From Lacipirellula limnantheis (GTDB taxonomy: Bacteria; Planctomycetota; Planctomycetia; Pirellulales; Lacipirellulaceae), in assembly GCF_007746075.1 (NCBI RefSeq), contig NZ_CP036339.1:2242885-2306884 (forward strand): a stretch of 64,000 nucleotides of DNA, given 5' to 3'. A program made the translations under genes and the position numbers. The notes beneath the pieces are model-generated. The model saw only the letters and a program-made list of their open reading frames with translations. It searched no databases and was not told the origin of the DNA. Positions 36,822 through 45,858 of the stretch are shown piece after piece (the first letter of the stretch is position 1; each line of letters opens with the position of its first letter).

Positions 36822-37276
36822 GTGCCCACGTCGATGGGACCGCCGTGATTCGGTGCGCAGGGCCATGCGAGAATGTGAAACGCTTTAACCCGAGCGGATC
36901 GGTCCAAGTCGCAAGAACATTCAAGATTATCGCATTCGCGCAAGGCGGCCTAGCCGCGTGCGTAATTCTTGCCGGCTTGCCGTAATTTTCGCGTCGCTTC
37001 TCTTCGGCACTGGGCCATCTTGTGAAATACTGAGTTGGGCGGCGTAGATTCCCATTGGTACGCAGATTTGAACCATTGCCGAGCGCGGGCGCCCGGGGGC
37101 GGTCGTATGTCGCCCCCTCGTCCACGTCGACGCCCAAGCGCATGCTCTGCAAACCCGATGTGCACGTTGCCGTCGCGACTCCCCTAAGTAGCGAGAAGCA
37201 TTGCCCGTCGCGAAGCGGTCGCCGTCCGACCGAAAGGGCGTCGTCACCAGATGGCCCGAGTTTTTGAAGTGAACTT
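36822..37276. other. Intergenic region upstream of the DUF1559 gene
   Basis: 455 bp between divergent genes. I see no coding region, palindrome or confident promoter. It has to carry the promoters of both neighbours. Confidence 0.5.
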
Positions 37277-38371
37277 ATGCTGGAGCCCAACGGAATGACC
37301 CGCCGCGCATTCACCTTGGTTGAATTGTTGGTTGTGATCGCCATCATTGGCGTGCTCGTCGCGTTGCTTCTGCCAGCGGTGCAGGCCGCGCGTGAGGCGG
37401 CGCGGCGGCAGCAATGCCAGAGCAATCTACGGCAGCTTTCACTGGGACTGCTCAACTACGAGTCCGCCCGCGGCCGTTTCCCCATGGCGTTCGAGTTTCC
37501 CACGAGCGCCAATCCCGCGATCCTTACGCCGCAACAAATCGGCCCGAACTGGGCGATCAGGACGCTCCCCTATTGCGAGCAGCAATCGGTGTACAATTTG
37601 GTCGACAACAGCGTTTTCGTCACGGGCGGCTCTGCCGGCAAAGGACCAGCCCAAATGGCTCACCCCAACAACGCTGCCGTGCGCAAAGCTCAATTAGACG
37701 TTTTCCGCTGTCCGACCGACAGCTACAACGCCACGCCAATGCTCATGGGCGCCGGCGCAGCGGCCACCGAGTGGGCGCGGGGCAACTATGCCGCCAATGC
37801 CGGTAACGGTCCGCTGCTGAATCGAGCCGACGGCATTTTCGGTCCTACTTCGGGCGGGTGGCTTGAACCCAAACGTCGAGGAGTGATCGGTCCCAACGTG
37901 GCGGCGCGCCTGAAGGAACTGACTGACGGAACCAGCAATACCATGCTTCTGGCCGAGGTCAGGTCGGGCGTCACGCAGCTTGATCAGCGAGGGACGTGGG
38001 CGCTGGGACAGGCAGGCGCTAGCGTCTTGTTTTGGTATGGAACGACTGGCGATGCGAACGGCCCCAACATCTGTCTGGAGAACTCAGATGACGTCAACGG
38101 ACCCAAGTCGGCTGATCTTCCGTTGCTCACTCAAGAGTGCATGCCCGACTACACGGGCGACGACTGGGCCGACCAAGCGACGACCCGCAGTGCCCACGCA
38201 AGCGGCGTCAACGTCGGGATGGCCGACGGCAGCGCTCACTTTGTCTCGAACTCGATTGACGTCGGCCCACCAACAGTGCGCAGTGATTGGCCCGCCAACG
38301 TGCCCATGACCGTGTGGGACAAGTTGATTGCCGGCGCCGATGACCAAGTCATCGAGCAGATGCCGTTCTAG
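37277..38371 (+). CDS. DUF1559 prepilin-like protein
   Basis: 364 residues. MTRRA|FTLVELLVVIAIIGVLVALLLPAVQAAREAARR is the very conserved start of planctomycete DUF1559 proteins: a class III prepilin signal with Ala before the cut and Glu at +5. The C-terminal H-X9-DG signature is present in HASGVNVGMADGSAHFVS. Between them is NYESARGRFP and FRCPTDS. These proteins occur in tens to hundreds of paralogues per planctomycete genome; the role is unknown, probably pilus- or pseudopilus-like surface structures. ATG 37295 is an alternative start. A small lipoprotein gene that usually follows directly is now separated by an IS element. Confidence 0.92.
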   Translation: MLEPNGMTRRAFTLVELLVVIAIIGVLVALLLPAVQAAREAARRQQCQSNLRQLSLGLLNYESARGRFPMAFEFPTSANPAILTPQQIGPNWAIRTLPYCEQQSVYNLVDNSVFVTGGSAGKGPAQMAHPNNAAVRKAQLDVFRCPTDSYNATPMLMGAGAAATEWARGNYAANAGNGPLLNRADGIFGPTSGGWLEPKRRGVIGPNVAARLKELTDGTSNTMLLAEVRSGVTQLDQRGTWALGQAGASVLFWYGTTGDANGPNICLENSDDVNGPKSADLPLLTQECMPDYTGDDWADQATTRSAHASGVNVGMADGSAHFVSNSIDVGPPTVRSDWPANVPMTVWDKLIAGADDQVIEQMPF

Positions 38372-38433
38372 TTCCCCTGTCGCTTGGTTCGCGGCGCCGC
38401 AACCAGCCCTTTCGGCTGACTAATCAAGGCTTA

Positions 38434-38459
38434 TACGCGTTCTAATTTGAAGTAGCGCG
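38434..38459 (+). repeat. Left terminal inverted repeat of the IS630 element
   Basis: 26 bp starting TACGCGTTCTAATTTGAAG, identical to the reverse complement of 39559-39584. TA at 38432-38433 is one copy of the presumed target duplication. Confidence 0.93.
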
Positions 38460-39494
38460 ATCGAGGTGAGTGGCGGCACAGACGGTTTTCATGAGTTCGG
38501 CGTCGAGAGCCACTTTCGTCCAGGCGTCGACGGCGGCTTGTTCGAGGGCGTCGTAATTGTCGTACGCTCGGTTCCTCCAGCAGTGGCTCTTGAGATAGTG
38601 CCATAAATTCTCGATCGGATTGAGTTCGGGACTGTAGGCCGGCAGCGTGACGACGGTGACGTTGTCGGGAACGCGGAGTTGGCGGCTGATGTGAAAGCCG
38701 GCCCCGTCCCACAGCATCACGGCATGTTCGCCTGAGGGAATCGTCCGAGCGAACTGGGCGAGGAACTCATTGACGATCTTCGCATTGAGCTGCGGGCTGA
38801 GCAGCCCTTCGGCATGCCCCGTCTCGGGGCAGACCGCTCCCAGCACCCAGAGATATTCATACTCGGTCTGACGAATGGCCGTCGGCCGCGACCCGGTCCT
38901 GGCCCAGACGTTCGTGGTCGTTCCTTGTTGGCCGAACCGCGATTCGTCCTGGAAGTAGATCCGCAGACGTTTGGTCGGATACGCCGCGGCAATCGCTTGC
39001 ACGCGTTCTGGCCACTGACGGAGGAACTCCGTTTGCTTTTCGGGGTCCGCCTTGCGATGCCGCGGCCGAGGGCGGAGGTACGAGTAGCCTAACCGGTGTA
39101 GCAAGTGATACACGCCGGCCAAAGAGCGGAGCAGATGGAACTCCTGCGCCAGAATCCGCTGCACGTCCTTGCCGCGCAGCGAGCAGACGTCGTCTTCCGC
39201 CGTGGGGCCAGCGTCGAGACGCTGACGAACTTCGTCCTGTTGTTGGGGCGTCAGCGGCAAACGCTCTTCGCGGCCGCGTCGATCGTTGAGGCCCGCCAGG
39301 CCTTGTTCGTTGTAGCGACGCACCCATCGCTGGCAGATGCGGCGACTCAGGCCCACGGCCATCGCCACGGCTGGAGCCGTCCATCCCTCCTGCGCCAGAA
39401 TCACAATCCGCAGACGTTTGGCGCGGTCGGCGTCCTTCTCGACGCGTTCCAGACGCTTGAGTTCCGCCTGAGGCAAATGGCCCTTCACCTCCAT
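38442..39494 (-). CDS. IS630-family transposase
   Basis: 350 residues, intact and not frameshifted. The N-terminal helix-turn-helix part is AVAMAVGLSRRICQRWVRRYNEQGLAGLNDR. The catalytic DDE domain of the IS630/Tc1 type has RIYFQDESRFGQQG (first Asp), AVMLWDGAGFH (second Asp) and LPAYSPELNPIENLWHYLK (Glu), as in the family. GAGAGG serves as Shine-Dalgarno. It cuts and pastes the element at TA sites. Confidence 0.95.
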   Translation of the reverse strand: MEVKGHLPQAELKRLERVEKDADRAKRLRIVILAQEGWTAPAVAMAVGLSRRICQRWVRRYNEQGLAGLNDRRGREERLPLTPQQQDEVRQRLDAGPTAEDDVCSLRGKDVQRILAQEFHLLRSLAGVYHLLHRLGYSYLRPRPRHRKADPEKQTEFLRQWPERVQAIAAAYPTKRLRIYFQDESRFGQQGTTTNVWARTGSRPTAIRQTEYEYLWVLGAVCPETGHAEGLLSPQLNAKIVNEFLAQFARTIPSGEHAVMLWDGAGFHISRQLRVPDNVTVVTLPAYSPELNPIENLWHYLKSHCWRNRAYDNYDALEQAAVDAWTKVALDAELMKTVCAATHLDRATSN

Positions 39495-39558
39495 CGCAAC
39501 CTCTCAAAAAGGGGATTGCGATAGCATGATGGATAAACTGGGCGGGCGCAAGAGGAGG

Positions 39559-39584
39559 CGCGCTACTTCAAATTAGAACGCGTA
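39559..39584 (-). repeat. Right terminal inverted repeat of the IS630 element
   Basis: 26 bp, the exact reverse complement of 38434-38459, followed by T and the TA target copy at 39586-39587. Confidence 0.93.
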
Positions 39585-39590
39585 TTAGCC

Positions 39591-39974
39591 ATGGTTCGTA
39601 TCGCATTGCTTGCCCTCATGGCACTCACGTTTGGATGCGGCCGCTCTGACTCGCTGATTCCCGTTTCCGGGACGATTAAAAACGCTGACGGCACGCCGCT
39701 CACTTTCGAGAGCGGCGCCGTTATCTTTCATCCCTCCGCCGCAGGCCGGGCCGCCAATGGGTCAGTCGACGAGAACGGTGAGTTTGCAATGACCACGACG
39801 GCTCCTGGCGACGGGGTTCAGCCCGGTTCGTACAAGGTCGTCGTTCAACTATGGAAGAACTATCGCGACCACGTTCTTGCCGTGCCCGAAGCCTACGGCG
39901 ATGCTTCAACCACGCCCTTAGAAGTTACCGTCGACGCCGATCACGGACATTTCGATTTCTCCCTCGAAAAGTAA
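39591..39974 (+). CDS. Small lipoprotein, carboxypeptidase-regulatory-like fold, with its start region split by the IS
   Basis: 127 residues. MVRIALLALMALTFGCGRSD is a lipoprotein signal with Cys at residue 16. The mature part (LIPVSGTIKNADGTPLTF, GSVDENGEFAMTT, GVQPGSYKVVV) matches the small Ig-like carboxypeptidase-regulatory-like lipoproteins that commonly follow DUF1559 genes in planctomycetes. The IS right end stops six bases before the ATG, so the original Shine-Dalgarno (AAGG) now lies about 1.16 kb away. Sequence just upstream (CGCGTATTAGCC) has no ribosome site, so the gene may be silenced or dependent on leaderless-like initiation. Confidence 0.8.
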   Translation: MVRIALLALMALTFGCGRSDSLIPVSGTIKNADGTPLTFESGAVIFHPSAAGRAANGSVDENGEFAMTTTAPGDGVQPGSYKVVVQLWKNYRDHVLAVPEAYGDASTTPLEVTVDADHGHFDFSLEK

Positions 39975-40191
39975 GCCGCTGCGCTATTTTCATGCGGGCT
40001 GACTTCGCACTGCCGTGATGGCATCCAAGTGCGCCGGCTGATCGTCGCGTGGCGCGGCACTATTGCCGTGCTTCTTGCCGCCCCGGAATCTCACCACTGC
40101 ATCATCAAGACTTCAGCTAACCGCTTCGGCTTTCGCGTCAGGGTGCGGCCGATTGCTATTGCACACCTCGCGGCTCCAGGGGGCGGCAAGC

Positions 40192-43158
40192 CTAGGCCGA
40201 TACAAACGGGCTCCGGGGTCGTCGACGCCGTCCCGCCATGCATGCCGCCAGCGCCATCGTCCACGCCGCTGGCTCCGGTACGGCCACAAAACGCAGTTCG
40301 ACGAAGTTGTCGCCGTAGCTCACGTCCCAGGCATCATTGCCGTAGGGCAGCAGTAACTTGTCGAACGCGCCGCTGATTTTGGCCAGCGACGAGCCTTCGA
40401 TAATCCGAAAGAGGTCGCCTGGCTCCGGTGCAAATCCCGCCAGCAGTCGTACATCGAGCGTGCCAGCCAGCGTGCAGAGGTCGTCGATGAAGAGTTGGTC
40501 GTAGGAGAGTCCGGCGAGCAGGCCGCCGAGGTCGATTTGCAGCGTCCCTTGGCCGCTTTGGACGAAGTCGTCCAGCGCCAATATCTTGCCCGCGTTCCCG
40601 GAGTAGCCGACTTCGATCAGGCTCTCGTTCAGCAGTTCATTCAGGAACTGGCCGTTACCGCTCACGACGCCATGGTTAACGAGTCTCGACCCCCGGATGG
40701 TCGGCAGCGTATGAGCGGTCCAGTTGAGGTTGAGGCGCCCTCCTTTGTTGAGGGTCCACCGATCGGCGAAGAGGCCGCTGTGATCCTCGCTGCCGACGAT
40801 GACGCGCAGCACGCCGCTGTTGACGTCGATCTGGTCGCCGAAACCCGAGCGGTCGATCAGCGCAAGAAACGGATTGGTAATTCCGTTGCCGATCTCCTTG
40901 GCGTAAATGTCAAGGTAACCTTCCTTTTCAATGACCGTGTCCGAACTCGTGGCGGCGCCGGCGTCCCAGTTGAAGAAGCCTGCCGTGATCAAGTGGTGCC
41001 CCAACACGGTTGCTGGCGCGAATTGTTGCAACAGGCTGTCGTCGCGCTGCCCGGAGTCGGTGGTAATGACGCCGCCGCCGTAGGTGGTCGGCGCGTTGAT
41101 GTTGAGCGTTGCTTTGTCGTACAACGTCACCAGCGAGTTTGGCGTCAGCGTCGTCCGCGCGTCGAGGTTGCCAGTCCCCTCGATCGCTTCCAAAGCTCCG
41201 CCGACAATCATCCACGAACCGCTGAGCCGGGAGTTCTTGAACAAGCGAATCTTGCCGTCAGCCGCCAATAGCCAGATGGCGTTCCCGCCGGTGACGTCGA
41301 CCGCTAATTCGGCATTGGCGCCGACGTCGGCCCGCCCGGCGTAACCGCCGGGCCCAAGATTCTTCGCCGTGATCGTGAGCTTTCGTCCGTTCAGCACGTC
41401 GGTCTTGCTGGGGGTTGCTTGGTTTCCGTCCCAATCGAAGACGTCGACTGCGATTTCCACGTCGGCGTCGACCGTGGCGTCGCCATTCTGCCGCAGCGTT
41501 CCGGGCCCGGTGAATTCGCCGCCGTTGTAGTACGTGCGTCCCAGCAAACTCAGCACGCCATTCTCGGCAATCGCTACGGCGGTTTGCCCGTTGAACTTGA
41601 TGTGGCTCGCCTCGATTCGTCCCCGCGCGTTTTCCTCAACCGCGACGTCGGCGTACATTTCCGCGATGCCGCTGGGCGACAGAGCCTTGAACTCCGCCGT
41701 GCCGGCCCCCGCCTCAAAGTGGAGCTCGGCGGAATCGTTGAAAGCCCAGGTCCCCCTGAAGCTCAGCGAGTGCCCGCCTGCGACATGTGCCAGTCCGCCA
41801 TAGGGATCGGAAATCGCGTCCTGGAATTCCAAATCGCCGGTTTGGGCCAAAAGACGCGGCAGCTTCGAACTCTCGACTTCGCCGTCGACGTCCAACTTGG
41901 CGCCGGCCGCCGCGGCAAACGCGAGCGTGCCGCCGTCGGCGCGCAGCATCCCGTCGTTCAGCAACGCGTCGCCGATGTGGACCACGCCGTAGCCTTGCAC
42001 GCGCGGCTGCAAGTCCGCAAGGTGATGGTCGCGAGTCCGCAGCGTCGCGGCGAACACGTCGCCTCCGAGCAAGTCGAGATCGCCGTAGCCCACGGTGAGC
42101 CGGCCTTCCACGTCGAGCACGGCGCCCGTGTGAACTTTCACGAATGACTCATCCAAGTAGTCGCTGTCGTCTAGATTCAAATCGGCGTCGACGAACAGCG
42201 ACTCGTCGAGGATGTTGATGCCGCTGTCCCGCTCGATGGCGAGGTTCTTCGCCGCTGCCGGCGCGCCCAGCACGCTCACGACGTCGCCGTTGCGCACGCG
42301 CACGTCGGTGTTCGAGTTTGGCGTCGATCCGCCGATCCACCCGGCGTCGTGCGACCAAAAGTCGGCTGGCACAAGCGCGTCGCCAATCCACTCGACGCGT
42401 TTCAGTCGAATCTCACTGTGGTTCTGCTCGTTGGCGGCGACAATCACGTCGAGCGCCGAGGGAAGCGACCGCTTCCCCGCTTCCAGAAACGGATCCATCA
42501 GCGCGTCGTCGGGAACCAGATGACCGGTGTCCTCGCGCTTGGCCTTGACGCCGCCGATGTTGCCGATCATGTGCGGCGGCAGCTCCACGTCAGGGCTAAA
42601 TGCATTGTAACCAATCGCCAAAAAGTGGCCCATTTCATGCAGCATCACCGAGTACATGTCGACGCGACCATCGGCGGCGCCATCCGCGATCGCCGTGGCG
42701 GCGTAGCCGACCTCGAGCAGGTCGGGCGCCGGGCCGTCGAACGCCGCGTCCTGTTCGTCGTCATCAAGGCCGGCGTAAAACGACTGCTGAAAGGGGGCAA
42801 ACTCATCGTGGTCAGACGGCGTCGGATCGATATACCAAAAGCGGTTGGCGCGCACATTAATCGTGTGGTCAAAACCGTTGTAGACGGCGTGCGTTGTGCT
42901 GCCTGCCGGGAACTGGCTGTAATGCAGCGTGACGCTGTACGCGTGGTTGCCTTCGGGAAGCAGCGATTCCCAATAGTTCGCCGCGGCTTGGCTCAGTGCT
43001 GCGAGTTTTGAACCGTCTGGATCATATGACGGAAACTGATCAGCGGGCGTGTCGAAGGCGAGCGTGATTTCCGTGGCCCCCATGGGGGCGGAATAGCAGG
43101 CTAAAACGAGCCCAGCGCATAGTGCCAGACTAAAGGACAACCGTCGGTTTGTTCGCAT
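40192..43158 (-). CDS. Large surface protein with HExGH metalloprotease-like domain and PEP-CTERM-type end
   Basis: 988 residues from ATG at 43156-43158. A signal peptide (LSFSLALCAGLVLACYSAP) precedes ITLAFDTPADQFPSYD. Residues about 170-195 hold SVMLHEMGHFLAIGYN, a zinc-binding HExGH. In metzincins of the HExxHxxGxxH type the third ligand would be at the Tyr of IGYN, so it is either missing or comes from elsewhere. Residues about 300-920 are Gly/Asp/Leu-rich repeats that look like a beta-helix with autotransporter-like strand patterns (FVKVHTGAVLDVEGRLTVG, LLNDGMLRADGGTLAF). The end is VPEPAAWTMALAACMAGRRRRPR: VPEP motif, short helix, Arg cluster, the PEP-CTERM sorting signal. Other starts lie at 43164 and TTG 43212. 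Confidence 0.82.
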   Translation of the reverse strand: MRTNRRLSFSLALCAGLVLACYSAPMGATEITLAFDTPADQFPSYDPDGSKLAALSQAAANYWESLLPEGNHAYSVTLHYSQFPAGSTTHAVYNGFDHTINVRANRFWYIDPTPSDHDEFAPFQQSFYAGLDDDEQDAAFDGPAPDLLEVGYAATAIADGAADGRVDMYSVMLHEMGHFLAIGYNAFSPDVELPPHMIGNIGGVKAKREDTGHLVPDDALMDPFLEAGKRSLPSALDVIVAANEQNHSEIRLKRVEWIGDALVPADFWSHDAGWIGGSTPNSNTDVRVRNGDVVSVLGAPAAAKNLAIERDSGINILDESLFVDADLNLDDSDYLDESFVKVHTGAVLDVEGRLTVGYGDLDLLGGDVFAATLRTRDHHLADLQPRVQGYGVVHIGDALLNDGMLRADGGTLAFAAAAGAKLDVDGEVESSKLPRLLAQTGDLEFQDAISDPYGGLAHVAGGHSLSFRGTWAFNDSAELHFEAGAGTAEFKALSPSGIAEMYADVAVEENARGRIEASHIKFNGQTAVAIAENGVLSLLGRTYYNGGEFTGPGTLRQNGDATVDADVEIAVDVFDWDGNQATPSKTDVLNGRKLTITAKNLGPGGYAGRADVGANAELAVDVTGGNAIWLLAADGKIRLFKNSRLSGSWMIVGGALEAIEGTGNLDARTTLTPNSLVTLYDKATLNINAPTTYGGGVITTDSGQRDDSLLQQFAPATVLGHHLITAGFFNWDAGAATSSDTVIEKEGYLDIYAKEIGNGITNPFLALIDRSGFGDQIDVNSGVLRVIVGSEDHSGLFADRWTLNKGGRLNLNWTAHTLPTIRGSRLVNHGVVSGNGQFLNELLNESLIEVGYSGNAGKILALDDFVQSGQGTLQIDLGGLLAGLSYDQLFIDDLCTLAGTLDVRLLAGFAPEPGDLFRIIEGSSLAKISGAFDKLLLPYGNDAWDVSYGDNFVELRFVAVPEPAAWTMALAACMAGRRRRPRSPFVSA

Positions 43159-43370
43159 GAGCATTGGTGCGGCAAGAGGGGTAAAGCCGAGCAGGGCTTT
43201 GCTGGGAAGCAACCGGGCATCCTGATACCGGCGGGCGGGGGCCGACGCGGGGCCTCATGGCCGCCATTTCCCAATCCCTACCCTAAACGCATCTCGCTCA
43301 ACTGTCCAGTTTGCAACTTCTCGATGGCGGCGTTGCGGGCAAAATGCCAAATTGCAAGGAACGGGTGCGC

Positions 43371-43407
43371 AAAAACAAAGGGCCCCGGCGTGTCCACCGG
43401 GGCCCTT
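43371..43407 (-). terminator. Rho-independent terminator of the 43.4-45.7 kb gene
   Basis: GGGCCCCGG at 43380-43388 pairs with CCGGGGCCC at 43397-43405. On the minus strand the stem is followed by TTTGTTTTTG (43371-43380). It ends the transcript of the large secreted protein gene, 37 bases beyond its stop. Confidence 0.88.
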
Positions 43408-43443
43408 CGTGTTCTTCGATGAGTAACCAATTCGCAGACTAGA

Positions 43444-45666
43444 CTACTCCTCCAAGTCCTGGAACTTCGACACCGTGTGCGTAAACCAGACGCCATCTTC
43501 CTTGAGCGTCTCGCTCCACACGCCGCGGAAGCACTTCAACACGTCCAAGCCCGTGTGGACCTGTTCAATGATTTCGCTCGCTTGCGATTCGTCGTCGGCG
43601 GGATCTTCGCCAGCCGCATCTTCGCTCACCAGATTGACGCGAATCCCGTAGTCGATCCACGGAGAGATTGCATCGATCAGCGCCGGGAAATCGAGCCCGG
43701 CCGCCACGGCCCGCGGTTCTTCCGCGTCGCCGACGGCGAACTCTTCCCACGGCGTTTCCGTCAGAACGCGCTCGGCCATCGCCGGCGAGCTGGTGACGGC
43801 TGCCACATGTTCGCCAATGGCAACAGCCAGCGCGATTTGGTCGTCGAGCTCTGCCTCGCCAGGCGCGGCCCACGAATAGACCACTCCGTCGGAGGTTTCC
43901 GCCTTGGCAGGCTCAGGGAGTTCAAAGTCTTCCGGCACTTCGCTCTCGTCGAATTCCTTGAGTGCCTCCACGGCATCTTGCGCGATCGACCAATAGGCCT
44001 TGGCAGCTTCCTTCAGCTCGCCCGAATCGCTCACGCCAACGACCACGGCAATCTCGGCCATCGGCAACTCGGTGAACGATTTCGGCATCTCCGCTTGCCA
44101 CTGTTTGCTGCTGATGTCAGCGTCGAGCACCAGCGCGGCCTGGCCGTCTTCCAGCGCCGGGATCAGGTGATCACGCGTCGCTTCGTCGATGCGGGTTAGC
44201 AACGGCTTGATTACTTCCAGCACCTTCTCGGCATGAGCGCGCTCCTCGGGCTCCATTTCAGCCAAGCCGTAGCCTTCGAAGTAGCCAATTCCCTTGCCGA
44301 CCCACTTGGCCAGGATCGCGTAGGCCTCGGGATCGCTTACCCCGCGGCCGACGAAGGCGACGATCGGTCCGCCGCCCACATGATTCGTCAGTTCCAGAGG
44401 CAACGTGCCGTTGAGGCGCGTGTTCTCGCTCCAATTGTAGGTGAAGCTTTCGAAGCCCGTTTCGGTCTTCAGCGTGCAGCTGGCGATCGCGCCCGGCTTC
44501 GGCAGGTAAGGCTTCAAGTCGTCGGCGAGTTCGACGGCGTCTTCGCTCAGCTCGCCCTTGAGCTCATCGTCGATGTCATCCGATTTCTCGATGAGCTCCT
44601 CAGCCGCTTCGGCCGCTTCGTCGAGATCTTGCGGCGAAATCGCCTGCGCCTTGACGACGTCGGCGCTGATGTAGCTGACGCTGACCAGGTCGCCGTCTTC
44701 TTCCTCCAAGTGGGGCAGCAGCGGCTCGAAGGAATCGCTCTCGACCAAAAGATCGTCGCCGCCCAGATCAGACAGGTGGTCGGTCGATTCGCCGATCGAT
44801 AACAGGACGTAGTCGTTCCACACGCCAAGCGCGACGACTACTTCCTGTTTGGAGATGATATCCTTCAGGCTGTCGTAGGTCTCGTCATCGATCGAAAGCC
44901 CCGCGGGCTTGTCCTCAGGCCAGGGAAGCTTGGAGCCTTCGAGCTTGATGACCAGGTATTCAACGTCGTCGATCGACTCACGCTTCAATTCGACTTCGGC
45001 CTCGGACTGCTTGATCGCCATCTTGGCGACCACTTCCAGCCGCTTGAGCTGCGTCTCGCCGGCGGCCTGGTCCTTTACTTTGAAGGCCAGCACCATGTCC
45101 GGAACGACCAGCAGCTCCGGCTCTTCAACGATTGCCTCAGCGAGGGCGCGCATCCGGGCTTCGTTCGGATCGACCGGCCCCATGCCGCCGGCGCCCATTT
45201 GCTGAAGCATCGGTCCGATGCGGCTCCCTTGAACGATGCTCAACAGCTCCATGAACTTCGGAAAATCCTCGCCGGCGTAGAAGACGATCTCATCCGAGAA
45301 CATCTCGCCCGCCAGCTTGGCCAGCTGCTGATTCTCCGGCAGCTCCATCAGCTGCCAGAACATGGCGGCCGGGCCTTCCGGATTGTTGATCTGCATTTGG
45401 GCCATTTGCCAGCCCATGGCGATCGACGGAATTTCGATGAACTTCTTCCAAGCGTTGCTCTCGGCGATCGCGTCGATCTGTTCCTTCAGCCGCAGGCTGC
45501 TGGAGTAGACGGTTGCGTCGGCCGGCACCCAGTCGAGCGAGTTTCCGTAGTCTTCATCGTCGGCCGCGTAGGCGGGCAGGGCGATGACGAGGCCTGCAGC
45601 CAGCGCCGCAGGGCGGGCAATTGCCGAAAGCAATCGCCAGCCGTTACTGAGAGGTGAGGTTTTCAT
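43444..45666 (-). CDS. Large secreted acidic protein of unknown function
   Basis: 740 residues from ATG at 45664-45666 with AGGATGG upstream. A Sec signal ends LVIALPAYAA. The mature protein is strongly acidic, rich in Glu/Asp/Ala/Leu, with helix-rich segments (LEEEDGDLVSVSYISAD, LDEAAEAAEELIEKSDDIDDELKG). An early conserved-looking part reads SLDWVPADATVYSSSLRLKEQIDAIAESNAWKKF, a pattern I associate with planctomycete exported proteins of the DUF3352-like kind ('lP.dt.ly...r..e.l..l..s..wk'). No catalytic motif is seen. It is a single-gene unit closed by a strong terminator. Confidence 0.82.
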   Translation of the reverse strand: MKTSPLSNGWRLLSAIARPAALAAGLVIALPAYAADDEDYGNSLDWVPADATVYSSSLRLKEQIDAIAESNAWKKFIEIPSIAMGWQMAQMQINNPEGPAAMFWQLMELPENQQLAKLAGEMFSDEIVFYAGEDFPKFMELLSIVQGSRIGPMLQQMGAGGMGPVDPNEARMRALAEAIVEEPELLVVPDMVLAFKVKDQAAGETQLKRLEVVAKMAIKQSEAEVELKRESIDDVEYLVIKLEGSKLPWPEDKPAGLSIDDETYDSLKDIISKQEVVVALGVWNDYVLLSIGESTDHLSDLGGDDLLVESDSFEPLLPHLEEEDGDLVSVSYISADVVKAQAISPQDLDEAAEAAEELIEKSDDIDDELKGELSEDAVELADDLKPYLPKPGAIASCTLKTETGFESFTYNWSENTRLNGTLPLELTNHVGGGPIVAFVGRGVSDPEAYAILAKWVGKGIGYFEGYGLAEMEPEERAHAEKVLEVIKPLLTRIDEATRDHLIPALEDGQAALVLDADISSKQWQAEMPKSFTELPMAEIAVVVGVSDSGELKEAAKAYWSIAQDAVEALKEFDESEVPEDFELPEPAKAETSDGVVYSWAAPGEAELDDQIALAVAIGEHVAAVTSSPAMAERVLTETPWEEFAVGDAEEPRAVAAGLDFPALIDAISPWIDYGIRVNLVSEDAAGEDPADDESQASEIIEQVHTGLDVLKCFRGVWSETLKEDGVWFTHTVSKFQDLEE

Positions 45667-45844
45667 CGGTCCATCCTGAGATTGAGTTGGCACGTGTGCG
45701 ATCGCATGCCGGTCCGTTCAGTCGCAAGCCGGCACTGTAGTACTGCGAATCGGCGAATGCAACACAGCTGGCGCCCGCGCAAAATTCGCTTCAGAAGGTT
45801 AGCTTATTCGTGCGACGGGAGCGAAGATTGGCTAAATCCTCAGG

Positions 45845-45858
45845 AAAAGCCGGCTTTT
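45845..45858 (-). terminator. Short palindrome at the xylB stop codon
   Basis: AAAAGCCGGCTTTT at 45845-45858 is a perfect 14-bp palindrome that includes the end of the xylB stop codon. It could act as a weak terminator between xylB and the next unit, but the stem is short. Confidence 0.4.

Larger units (their letters stand above)
38434..39585 (-). mobile_element. Complete IS630-family insertion sequence
   Basis: About 1.15 kb with perfect 26-bp terminal inverted repeats (38434-38459 and 39559-39584), one transposase gene, and TA on both sides (38432-38433 and 39586-39587), the target duplicated by this family. One extra T at 39585 lies between the right repeat and the TA. Perfect ends and an intact transposase indicate a recent or still active copy. 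Removing it joins AAGG at 38426-38429 to ATG 39591 at a seven-base spacing. Confidence 0.92.
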
